Assembly (NCBI RefSeq): GCF_004328705.1
Contig: NZ_CP035319.1
Coordinates: 248,001-312,000 of the forward strand
Direction of reading: 5' to 3'
Length of the DNA stretch: 64,000 nt
DNA from: Rhodococcus sp. ABRD24
Lineage (GTDB): Bacteria; Actinomycetota; Actinomycetes; Mycobacteriales; Mycobacteriaceae
Positions within the stretch are counted from its first letter, which is position 1. Each line of letters opens with the position of its first letter. The notes below the pieces were generated by a model that was not told the DNA's origin, did no database searches, and was given only the letters and a program-made list of their open reading frames with translations. This document shows, one piece after another, positions 56,460 through 63,140 of the stretch. The position numbers and the translations under genes are program-made.

Positions 56460-57604
56460 CAGCCGCACAGGCCACCGGCGAAGTGGTCGAAATCCCGTTC
56501 GTGGGGCCACCGCTGGCCCCCGAGGACGCGGTCTCGAACGAGGTCCAGCACGCGGTCGAGCGGCTGCGCGTCCAGCAGGCGGCCCGGGAGCTGTTCGCCC
56601 GGGAGCAGGCCGCGGACACCGCGATCCCCGCCCCGATCTCGCTCGCTGACCTGCTCGACACGCCAGACGATCCGGTCCAGTACCGAATGGAGGAGCTGTG
56701 GCCCAAGGGCGGTCGAGTCGTGTTCGCCGCCTCGAAGAAGTCCGGCAAGACCACCGCCACCGGTAACGCGATCCGGTGCCTCGCGGACGGGGGCCAGTTC
56801 CTCGGGCGGTTCCAGACCGAACAGGTCCGCCGCGTGACGCTGATCGACAACGAACTCGACCCCCGAATGCTCAAGCGGTGGCTCCGCGACCACGGAATCC
56901 ACGCCACCGAGCGGGTCCAGGTCGTCACGCTCAGGGGGCACATCTCCTCGTTCAACATCCTGGAGCCGCAGACCCGAGCGCGGTGGGCCCAACGGCTCCG
57001 CGGTTCCGACGTCGTGATCCTGGACTGCCTCCGGCCGGTCCTGGACGCCCTCGGGCTGGACGAGAACCGCGAGGCGGGCCGGTTCCTGGTCGCGTTCGAC
57101 GAGCTGCTGGACGACGCCGAGGTCGACGAAGCAATGGTGGTCCACCACATGGGCCACTCGGGGGAACGCTCTCGCGGCGACTCCCGGATCGTGGACTGGC
57201 CGGACGCGTTGTGGAAGATCGTCCGCGAGGACCCGGACGACGACTCGTCGGCCCGCTACTTCTCGGCGTTCGGTCGCGACGTCGAGGTCCACGAGGGAAT
57301 GCTCGACTACAACCCCGCTACCCGTGAGCTAACACTCGACGACGTGTCCCGGAAGGCCGTCCAGGACGAGCGTCGGGCCGAGCAGAAGGCCCAGAAGCAC
57401 GCCCAGCGAGAGAAGGACACCCGCGCCGTGATTGCGGTCGTGCGGGAGGCCATGAGGAAGAACGGCGGCGTCCTGTCCGGGCGCGCCGCGGAGAAGGCGG
57501 TTCGGTCCGCCGGACTGAAGGTCACCAACGGGGATGGCCCCCGGCTCGTCGAGGCGGCGCGGAACGGCTCGGACGGCCACGAGTGGGGCGAAGATGAGTA
57601 CTGA
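56456..57604 (+). CDS. RepA-like AAA (RecA-fold) replicative helicase
   Basis: TTG 56456 overlaps the primase stop (TTGA) and gives 382 residues; the in-frame ORF upstream to 56171 is antisense-like. Walker A is VFAASKKSGKTTATGNAI near residue 88. VTLIDNELDPRMLKRWL and the Walker B strand DVVILDCLRPVLDALGLD follow, then VVHHMGHSGERSRGDSRI, the pattern of RSF1010 RepA-like hexameric ATPases in phages and satellites. The C-terminus has a charged coil (EQKAQKHAQREKDTRAV) and a winged-helix-like end. It probably unwinds DNA at the element origin. Confidence 0.88.
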   Translation: MTAAQATGEVVEIPFVGPPLAPEDAVSNEVQHAVERLRVQQAARELFAREQAADTAIPAPISLADLLDTPDDPVQYRMEELWPKGGRVVFAASKKSGKTTATGNAIRCLADGGQFLGRFQTEQVRRVTLIDNELDPRMLKRWLRDHGIHATERVQVVTLRGHISSFNILEPQTRARWAQRLRGSDVVILDCLRPVLDALGLDENREAGRFLVAFDELLDDAEVDEAMVVHHMGHSGERSRGDSRIVDWPDALWKIVREDPDDDSSARYFSAFGRDVEVHEGMLDYNPATRELTLDDVSRKAVQDERRAEQKAQKHAQREKDTRAVIAVVREAMRKNGGVLSGRAAEKAVRSAGLKVTNGDGPRLVEAARNGSDGHEWGEDEY

Positions 57605-58046
57605 AACCGTCCTTAATTACTCCGCTCCGAGTGCTCCGCGGAGCACCTCTCCGGAGCGTCGGAGCGCTCCGATCGGAATGCTCCGGTCCGGACACCCTCC
57701 GAAGGGGGGTTCCGGAGGCGGAGCGTTCGGATCATTCGGGTCGGGCCGCTCGGATCGTGGCCACCAACAACCAGGTCGGATCATTCGCGGGGCTAATGAT
57801 CTCAACTTCCGACGGCTGGGAGATAGGCATCTGCGAGACCTCTGCCCGCGACTTAGTCTCGTTTTCTCTCCCCACGGCGGGTGCCAAGCGGTCGACCGTC
57901 CGCTCACCGTGGCGTCGCTCGACCCTCTCCTTTCCGTTCCCTCGGCCTCGGACGGCGTCCGAAGGTGTCGGTACCGGAGAACACCCTCGAAACGACGTAA
58001 CGCCAACGGAGGCAACATCTTTCCGAACGCGGTGAGGGGACAGTGA
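57594..58046 (+). CDS. 150-residue ORF of doubtful coding value overlapping repeat cluster
   Basis: ATG 57594 overlaps the helicase end (gATGAGTACTGA) and its TGA overlaps the WhiB-like GTG, so it is coupled on both sides like the other genes of this operon. The first 60 residues are low-complexity Ser/Gly/Pro/Arg (GGSGGGAFGSFGSGR), the rest has no recognisable fold, and third-position GC is weak. It may be a real disordered protein, a decayed gene, or only DNA with an origin function. Confidence 0.4.
   Translation: MSTETVLNYSAPSAPRSTSPERRSAPIGMLRSGHPPKGGSGGGAFGSFGSGRSDRGHQQPGRIIRGANDLNFRRLGDRHLRDLCPRLSLVFSPHGGCQAVDRPLTVASLDPLLSVPSASDGVRRCRYRRTPSKRRNANGGNIFPNAVRGQ
57624..57724. repeat. Cluster of GCTCCG/CGGAGC repeats, possible replication origin
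   Basis: Eight exact copies of GCTCCG or its complement lie within 101 bases, at 57624, 57633, 57639, 57652, 57660, 57666, 57680 and 57719. They include a 16-base palindrome (57631-57646) and a 12-base palindrome (57660-57671). The cluster follows primase and helicase genes directly and is flanked by less GC-rich sequence on both sides. Iterons beside replication genes are a known origin layout in satellites. Confidence 0.55.
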
Positions 58047-58581
58047 ACGCCGCGACGCGGGCGGTCGGCGATTGGGTGGCCGCCCGAGTCCTCGACCGAC
58101 CCGGCCGGTTCCTGCCGGCCGAGGACGCCGAGGCCGACCTCGACGCCTGGTTGACCGAACACCGCCTCGCCGTAGCTCGACCGACCCGAGGGCGGGTCAA
58201 CCTGACCACGAGGTGGGGACGGCTCGAGACCCACGGCGGCCGCCGCGGTTGGTGGGATCGAACCCTCGCGCCGACCCTCAGCTCAGATTCCGCAACTCGC
58301 GAGTTACCGACACAGCTACTCGCCGGACTGGTCGACCCCGACCTCGCCGGGGCCGCGTGTGTTGGTCTCGCCCCGATGTTCGACGCCGAGCTGGCCGACG
58401 AGACCGCCACCGACCGCCGCGCACGGGTGGCCCTCGCCGCCAAGGTTTGCGCCCGGTGCCCGGTGTTCGCCGGGTGCGATACCGCCGCGACACAGGCCGG
58501 ACGCCCCTCGGGCGTGTGGGCCGGACAGCTTCGCCTGATCACAAGACCACCCAGACCACGACACGAAAGGTCGTCGCATGA
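58043..58581 (+). CDS. WhiB-like iron-sulfur regulator, 3' end unclear (probable frameshift)
   Basis: Starts GTG 58043, overlapping the previous stop. About residues 98-155 hold the four-cysteine cluster site: GAACVG, about 30 residues, then KVCARCPVFAGC, followed by the GVWAG turn of WhiB proteins. These coordinate a 4Fe-4S cluster and work with sigma factors. After GVWAGQL the frame lacks a stop and runs through the next gene to 59341 as a 432-residue ORF. A +1/-1 change near 58535 would give an ATGA stop at 58579-58581, coupled to the next gene like its neighbours, so a recent frameshift is likely. Confidence 0.7.
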
Positions 58582-59255
58582 ACGAGAACTCCCTCCCGAC
58601 CGCCTCCCCTGCCACCACTCCCGCAGCGGGTGGCCAGGATCGCCGGACGGTTCCGCCGTCCCAGTTCACCGTTCCGGTTGCCCCGGCACGCCTCCCGGGT
58701 GCCCGCACCGGATGGGAGGCCGGGATCGGCAAGCCCGGGGCCGCGCTCGCAGTGGCCGTTTGGGTGCTGCGCGCCTGGCGCGAAAGTCGCGCAGGCGACG
58801 GCCCGGTGACCGAGGTTCGACCGACTCCCGACCTCGCCGCCCACATCCGCACGACCCCGGCACTGTTGCGGGACGCAGTCCTGTTGCTGCGGACCGACCT
58901 CTCCCGGGTGACGCGGGCGGACGAGCACCAGGCCAAGGTGGAGGCCGAAGAGGTCGCCGCGTACGAGGCCAGCCAGCGGGCGATCACGGCCTCGAACGCT
59001 CGGCGGGTCGCAAACGTCGAAGCGGAAGCGCCCGGAGAACGCCCGACCCTTTCGGTGGCCCCGAAACCCCGAATCTTGCGCTCGAGTGTCTTCGCTGGCC
59101 AGGTAGACACCCGAACGAGCACCTCGGATCTCGGGGCGTCCGCCCCCTCGGCGGTGGACCTGATCGGCGAAGCGCTCGCGCGCTCGACCCGGCCGGAAGT
59201 CCTTGCGCTCTGCGCGATCGCGGCGGCTGTTCTCGAGACCCGGAGTCCGCGGTGA
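58578..59255 (+). CDS. 225-residue satellite protein of unknown function
   Basis: ATG 58578 has GAAAGG seven bases upstream. The N-terminus is Pro/Thr-rich and disordered (SLPTASPATTPAAGG). A central helical region follows (GKPGAALAVAVWVLRAWRES, then TPALLRDAVLLLRTDLSRV, EHQAKVEAEEVAAYEASQRA). The C-terminal helix VDLIGEALARSTRPEVLAL is alanine/leucine-rich. No catalytic motif or clear signal peptide. Its TGA overlaps the GTG of the 29-residue ORF. It occupies the place of small accessory genes before the structural gene. Confidence 0.6.
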   Translation: MNENSLPTASPATTPAAGGQDRRTVPPSQFTVPVAPARLPGARTGWEAGIGKPGAALAVAVWVLRAWRESRAGDGPVTEVRPTPDLAAHIRTTPALLRDAVLLLRTDLSRVTRADEHQAKVEAEEVAAYEASQRAITASNARRVANVEAEAPGERPTLSVAPKPRILRSSVFAGQVDTRTSTSDLGASAPSAVDLIGEALARSTRPEVLALCAIAAAVLETRSPR

Positions 59256-59341
59256 TCGCGAAGTGCACCGAACCCCGGTGCGCCTACCTGACTCGCGATG
59301 GCCGTTGCCCGCTGCACCTCGACGAGGAGAACCGACGATGA
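59252..59341 (+). CDS. 29-residue zinc-binding microprotein candidate
   Basis: GTG 59252 overlaps the previous TGA, and its own TGA overlaps the next ATG. The translation VIAKCTEPRCAYLTRDGRC then PLHLDEENRR has Cys-x4-Cys-x8-Cys-x2-His spacing, a plausible zinc knuckle. Coupling on both sides and the spaced ligands support it despite its length. Function unknown. Confidence 0.5.
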   Translation: MIAKCTEPRCAYLTRDGRCPLHLDEENRR

Positions 59342-59565
59342 TCGACGAGACCCCGTTCGACTACGAGCTGCCGGAGCTGTTCGCCGACGAGCTGTTGCAC
59401 CTCGATCCGGTCGCGACCTGCGCCGCGGTCGAACTTTACGGCCCCTCGGCCCGCGCCTCGGTGGCCTATGACCGCACCGGTCGCCGGGTTGACGGCCTGC
59501 CGGTCGACGACTCCTGGTTCGCCCCGGCCGACTTGGCCGGCACCCGTCCGGAGGCGGACCAGTGA
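59338..59565 (+). CDS. 75-residue acidic protein of unknown function
   Basis: ATG 59338 overlaps the preceding stop (ATGA). The product is acidic (MIDETPFDYELPELFADELL) with a short strand-rich centre (ARASVAYDRTGRRVDGLPVDD). It is not recognised. Its TGA lies in the first copy of a 23-bp tandem duplication, which alters the coupling to the next gene. Confidence 0.55.
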   Translation: MIDETPFDYELPELFADELLHLDPVATCAAVELYGPSARASVAYDRTGRRVDGLPVDDSWFAPADLAGTRPEADQ

Positions 59566-59602
59566 CCGCCCGGGTGGCGGACCAGTGACCGCCCGGGTGG
59601 CG
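59557..59602 (+). repeat. 23-bp tandem duplication at a gene junction
   Basis: Two identical 23-base units (59557-59579 and 59580-59602), each containing GTGACCGCCC with an overlapping TGA. The first GTG now opens only an 8-codon mini-ORF (VTARVADQ), whose stop overlaps the second GTG, the start of the next gene. Coupling therefore passes through the mini-ORF. Confidence 0.9.
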
Positions 59603-59977
59603 GGGGTACTTCTCGACGAGGCCGATACCCGACTGGTGGTCGGCGTCCTCGACACCCTCGCCGTACTGACGCGACAGCGTGGCCAACGCCTGCGCCCCGA
59701 CGTAGTGGCGCTCCGGAAACGCCTTACTGACGCGGCCGCTGCTCCTGACGTCAGCGCGTCAGAACCGGTACCCGACAGCCTGTTTCACTCGGTCTATGAC
59801 ACCGAGCGCAGCTACGAGGACACCCGGTCCGCGGCGCGGATGCTCGGCATCACTCCGCACGGCGTGCGTCACCTGCTCCGCACCGGTCGGCTCGAAGGCC
59901 ACCGGCACGCGGGCACCTGGTACGTCGACCGAGACAGCCTGATCGAGAGGACACGACAGTGTCGACTTCCTTCCTGA
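59585..59977 (+). CDS. Helix-turn-helix protein (130 residues)
   Basis: Starts at the second GTG of the 23-bp duplication. N-terminal helices (DTRLVVGVLDTLAVLTRQRG) are followed by a MerR/excisionase-type helix-turn-helix: YEDTRSAARMLGITPHGVRHLLRTGRLEG, quoted in part, with a wing HRHAGTWYVDRDSLIE. It may control late expression or act as a second excisionase-like factor. Its stop lies 19 bases into the capsid gene. Confidence 0.75.
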   Translation: MTARVAGVLLDEADTRLVVGVLDTLAVLTRQRGQRLRPDVVALRKRLTDAAAAPDVSASEPVPDSLFHSVYDTERSYEDTRSAARMLGITPHGVRHLLRTGRLEGHRHAGTWYVDRDSLIERTRQCRLPS

Positions 59978-60760
59978 CCCCGAAGCTCAACGGCGGCACG
60001 TTGACCGTTGACGCTGTTCTGCAGCATCCGACCCGGATCACCAAGCGACTCGCGGATCTCGTCGCCCCTCGCGCGCTGGCGGGGCAGTTCTTCTCCGCAG
60101 ACGGGCAGAAGGTCCAAGGCGGCGGCATCCTGTACAGCACCCTCCGACCCTCCGACCCTCGGACCTGTACTCGGACGCGCCGGAGGACCGCGGTCCCGGC
60201 ACCGAGTACCGGATCGTCGCGACCCCGAAGGTGGGCTACGACCTCGCGGAGCTGGAGGACTTCGGCGGCAAGTTCGAGGTCACGGACGAGGAACGTACTC
60301 GCAACCAGACCGACGTCGTCGACCAGCGGACCACGCAGCTCGCGAACTCGATCCTCCGGAGCCTCGACCGCCGTGCCCTGGCCGCGGTCGACGCCGCACT
60401 CGATGGCCTCGACGGGGGTGTCGGCGTGGTCTTCGGCTCGAACTGGTCGGCAATCGAGCGCAACGGTGACCCGACCTCGCAAACCCCGACCCCGGACCGT
60501 TTCGAAGCGAACCTCGCCGACGTGCAGCTCGCGTTCGATATCGACGACCTCGGGCTGACGTTCGACACGCTCGTGATGAACCCGACTCAGAAGGCGGCCG
60601 TGGCCACCGCTTACGGCAAGGACCTCGCCGACGTGCTCGCCGCGTTCGAGACGAAGATCGTCGCGAGCGGCGGTCGACGATCGTTCAGTCGTACGTCGTT
60701 CCCGCGTTCGCGCCGCACAACCCGTACGCGGTCAAGAAGATCACCGGATTGGCGGGCTGA
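59959..60760 (+). pseudogene. HK97-like major capsid protein, two frameshifts
   Basis: GTG 59959 follows GAGAGGA. The first frame gives STSFLTPKLNGGTLTVDAVL and RITKRLADLV up to about 60150. A second frame resumes SDLYSDAPEDRGPGTEYRIV, EVTDEERTRNQTDVVDQRTT, LANSILRSLDRRALAAVDAAL and LVMNPTQKAAVATAYGKDL. A third frame gives IVQSYVVPAFAPHNPYAVKK and ends at TGA 60760. The first break is an exact 8-base duplication of ACCCTCCG (60139-60154), the second a one-base loss near 60674. Repaired, it is 264 residues with the spine helix and axial-domain pattern of HK97-type capsids. It is the only structural gene here. Confidence 0.72.
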
Positions 60761-60762
60761 TC

Positions 60763-60933
60763 GTGAACGAGCACGAGATCAACAAGCTGGTTTCCGCCGC
60801 GGTCGCGGACGGGCGGGTCACCCCCGGACGTAAGGCGTACTGGGAGAATGAGCTGACCAAGCGGCCTGCCTCCGCGGCTCCACTCCTCGCGAGCCTGGCC
60901 TCGGGTCTTCCCTCCGCCGATTGGGTTGTCTGA
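60763..60933 (+). CDS. 56-residue protein downstream of the capsid gene
   Basis: GTG 60763 lies two bases after the capsid stop. The product reads NEHEINKLVSAAVADGRVTPGRK, quoted in two parts, then AYWENELTKRP and a hydrophobic end SLASGLPSADWVV. The pattern of a short helix, GRVTPGRK and W-E recalls the conserved tail segment of some phage head protease/scaffold proteins (Mu I-like). That resemblance is inference. Tight spacing with the capsid gene supports a head-assembly role. Confidence 0.55.
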   Translation: MNEHEINKLVSAAVADGRVTPGRKAYWENELTKRPASAAPLLASLASGLPSADWVV

Positions 60934-61030
60934 CCCTCACAAACTCCCGGTGTGCGTGGAACACGCCGGGGTCGCGTCGGCTGACCGGAAAGCAGTCGGC
61001 GCGGCAGCGGGGCTTTACCTTTTCGCCCGC

Positions 61031-61076
61031 ACAGCGACGCCCCTCCGGAAGACTGGTCGGAGGGGCGTCGCGCTGT
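61031..61076. terminator. Strong bidirectional terminator between capsid and TIR modules
   Basis: Arms ACAGC-GACGCCCCTCCG and CGGAGGGGCGTC-GCGCTGT pair over 17 bases with a 2-base bulge and a 10-base loop. It separates the plus-strand satellite operon from the convergent TIR cassette. Confidence 0.88.
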
Positions 61077-61077
61077 G

Positions 61078-61737
61078 TCAGCCCGCTTGTTCGTCGACCG
61101 CTTCCGGCCGGGTGGTCCGTGGCTTCCTAGGTCGGCGGAACTTGACCACCGAGCCTCCGGGCGCGTTCACTCCCCCGTGGCTCACGACCAGCGCGCGGGT
61201 GGCCTCCTCCACCTCTTCGAATGCCGAGTTCGTGTCGGCGCGAAGGGTCTCGAGTCGTTGCCATGAGGTCGACCATTTGTCAGGACCGCGTGCGTGGAGT
61301 GGCTTCATTGGGAGCGACCAGTCCCCATAGGTGAGGGCGCGGAGGCGGTCGAGGGCCTCAGTCAGGCGGGGTTCTCGAGTGAGGAACGAAATCCGCAGAG
61401 CTCGGTCACGAAGGCCCTCGACGTGTTCGATGTAGTTGTCTCGCATCGTCACCAGCGACCTAAGCCGCCCGGTGGTGGCTTCGGTGGAGGTGTCATCCAA
61501 CCGCTGCATTGCCTCTGCGCTTTGGATCCCCAGGTCTCGCTGCATATCCAGCGTCTTAACTCGCAGCACGAGTAATCCGGCGACTTCTTCCCGGAGCTTG
61601 TCCTCGACCGCCACCTCGCGGTCTCGGCGCTTGTCCATACGGTTGCTACGCTGCGTCAGCGTTACGCCTCCAAGGGCCACGACCGCGCCGCCGACCGGGC
61701 CGTTCGCCACGTCGGCCAGCCACGCCCAGAAACTCAC
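61078..61737 (-). CDS. Membrane-anchored coiled-coil protein, partner of the TIR protein
   Basis: The 219-residue product's ATG overlaps the TIR gene stop by four bases (ATGA), so the two are co-translated. One N-terminal membrane helix (residues about 4-27, WLADVANGPVGGAVVALGGV) is followed by a long charged helical region (KRRDREVAVEDKLREEVAGL, TLDMQRDLGIQSAEAMQRL, RSLVTMRDNYIEHVEGLRD) facing the cytoplasm. The C-terminus is basic and Pro/Arg-rich (VVKFRRPRKPRTTRPEAV). No known domain. Next to a TIR protein it could be a membrane effector or sensor. Confidence 0.7.
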   Translation of the reverse strand: MSFWAWLADVANGPVGGAVVALGGVTLTQRSNRMDKRRDREVAVEDKLREEVAGLLVLRVKTLDMQRDLGIQSAEAMQRLDDTSTEATTGRLRSLVTMRDNYIEHVEGLRDRALRISFLTREPRLTEALDRLRALTYGDWSLPMKPLHARGPDKWSTSWQRLETLRADTNSAFEEVEEATRALVVSHGGVNAPGGSVVKFRRPRKPRTTRPEAVDEQAG

Positions 61738-62792
61738 CGCACTACCGGCGGCTTCGTCAGTGGCTTCGACTGCGCGGCATCGCGGTCCCGCAGGTACTGC
61801 TCGTAAGCCTCGATGTCCTGCATGATCGTGCTACCGCCGGGCTGCTGCCGCAGGAACTTCGCGATCAGCGTCGTGTACCGCTCCCGGGCGTCGGCCGGCA
61901 CCTTCGAAACCGCCCGGTAGATCTGTGTGTTGGTTTTCGTCGCTTCGAGGAGTTGGGCGCACTGTCCACTGTCCAGGGACCGCAGTTCCCGCAGGCGCGC
62001 CCACACCGCGTCAGTGGTCGCGAAACTCCCCGACGCCGAAATCGCGTTCACTAGTGAGGCCGTCAGCCCTGCCACCAACTCCGGTTTCGCCTTCGCCCTG
62101 TCGACGATGCTCTCCGCGATCTTGGTTGGGTCGGCCGCGCCTCGGACTTGCTCGGCCTGCCGCTGCCCCAGGGGGCCGTACGCCGTGGCGTCGAACATGA
62201 ACGCGAACACCGGAATCTTTCGCCCCAGCATCCACCCGACTTCTTGGTCGCACCAGTCGCTCTGCTTGAACCCGTCGTGGACGAACACAACGCCCGCGTC
62301 CGCCCGATCGAGGGCGTTCTCGATCTCGGCCGCCCAGGGGTTGTCGACAGCGATCGAGTCGTGCGCGACAAACAACGTGATGTTGTACCGCTCGAGCCGA
62401 TTCGCGACAGCAGCGACGAGCGCACGGTGGGTGGTGAGGTGCGAGGCGAACATGAACAGCGGCTCGGCACTCCTCGCGGCCGAATGGGCCACCGCCACCG
62501 GAGCGTCCACCTGCGGGGTGTCGATATCGAATTGGCGGGCCAGTGCAAGGACCTGGTCGTCGGAGGCAGAGTTCACAGCCTCGGCGAGAGTCGACCCTGG
62601 ACCGAATCCCTCGAACCGCCTCGGTTCGATGCCGTAGGTCTGTAGGACGATGTCCTCTCGATCCGAAGTCAGGTTCTCCAGTTCTTCGACGACCTGAAAC
62701 AACAATTCAATTCGAACTTTCGGGTCCAACATCGCTCCGCCCCACTCCTCGCCCCACTGACGATCAGAGACACTATCGGAGCGGTCCGACAT
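61734..62792 (-). CDS. TIR-domain protein, candidate anti-phage effector
   Basis: About 352 residues from ATG 62792; ATG 62732 (MLDPKVRIELL) is an alternative, and the frame above is not conserved. The N-terminal helical domain covers residues about 20-100. The TIR domain at about 105-210 has LFMFASHLTTHRALVAAVAN, LERYNITLFVAHDSI, AGVVFVHDGFKQSDW and CDQEVGWMLGRKIPVFAF; the Glu after the DW(C)DQ turn matches the catalytic position of NAD-cleaving TIRs. A C-terminal helical region follows, with a Lys/Arg tail. Bacterial TIR proteins often deplete NAD or make cyclic-ADPR signals on phage infection. The satellite context supports defence. The partner downstream is membrane-anchored. Confidence 0.8.
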   Translation of the reverse strand: MSDRSDSVSDRQWGEEWGGAMLDPKVRIELLFQVVEELENLTSDREDIVLQTYGIEPRRFEGFGPGSTLAEAVNSASDDQVLALARQFDIDTPQVDAPVAVAHSAARSAEPLFMFASHLTTHRALVAAVANRLERYNITLFVAHDSIAVDNPWAAEIENALDRADAGVVFVHDGFKQSDWCDQEVGWMLGRKIPVFAFMFDATAYGPLGQRQAEQVRGAADPTKIAESIVDRAKAKPELVAGLTASLVNAISASGSFATTDAVWARLRELRSLDSGQCAQLLEATKTNTQIYRAVSKVPADARERYTTLIAKFLRQQPGGSTIMQDIEAYEQYLRDRDAAQSKPLTKPPVVR

Positions 62793-62995
62793 ACAGGCCG
62801 AATCAGGCGGCCAAGCCAGCCCGCGAAGAGCGCTACGCAGTCCACAGGCCGCCCGCTTGGGCGGGCCTTCGCGTGGACGCATTTTGGACGCAAACTGTGT
62901 CCATCGCCCGTAATCTCGTGTCACTAGCGGTTAAGTAGCACCCGAGGTCGGCGGCCTGGACCCTCGGTGACCTGGAACCTTTCCGTCGTCGAAAA
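62793..62995. other. Non-coding right end of the element
   Basis: About 200 bases between the TIR start and attR. It contains a hairpin GGCCGCCCGC-TTG-GGCGGGCC-like stem near 62847-62867, the right copy of the 20-bp repeat, and CCCTCGGTGA (62961-62970), the exact complement of TCACCGAGGG in attR (63008-63017). The TIR promoter must lie here but was not placed. Confidence 0.6.
62873..62892. repeat. 20-bp repeat, right copy (possible integrase arm site)
   Basis: GTGGACGCATTTTGGACGCA matches the copy in the integrase 3' end at 19 of 20 bases, same orientation, about 104 bases before attR. Confidence 0.6.
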
Positions 62996-63022
62996 TGAGT
63001 TCGAGTCTCACCGAGGGCACCA
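62996..63022. repeat. attR, 27-bp direct repeat
   Basis: Identical to 52848-52874. The sequence upstream (GAAAA) does not resemble a tRNA, so this copy is the displaced original 3' end of the tRNA gene. Confidence 0.95.
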
Positions 63023-63140
63023 GCAGAACCTCCGATCCGCGTCGACCACGCGGATCGGAGGTTCTCTTGCACGCTGGCCCGACGCCACGAAGCCGAGAGG
63101 TCGGATCAGTGCCGCCGATCGACGCTCCCTCGGGCCGGGG

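Larger units (their letters stand above)
52848..63022. mobile_element. Integrated phage satellite-like element (PICI-like), about 10.2 kb
   Basis: Bounded by a perfect 27-bp repeat at a tRNA 3' end, with an integrase next to attL. The order is integrase and repressor (minus), then excisionase, small ORFs, primase-polymerase, helicase, WhiB-like regulator, unknown ORFs and a broken capsid gene (plus). A terminator and a TIR/membrane cassette (minus) complete it. There are no terminase, portal, tail or lysis genes, and the size is about 10 kb, so it is not a full prophage. The modular order is that of phage-inducible chromosomal islands, some of which carry capsid genes. The broken capsid gene suggests it is no longer autonomous for packaging. 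Confidence 0.82.

Noticed and set aside
57631..58035. 134-codon ORF in another frame over the GCTCCG repeats
   Set aside because: Part of it looks protein-like (SFAGLMISTSDGWEIGICE), but it has no coupled start or ribosome binding site. The overlapping 150-codon frame fits the operon junctions better.
58582..59341. Reading the WhiB-like gene as a 432-residue fusion protein
   Set aside because: The extension is the off-frame shadow of the 225-residue gene, with Arg/Pro-rich composition and no domain.
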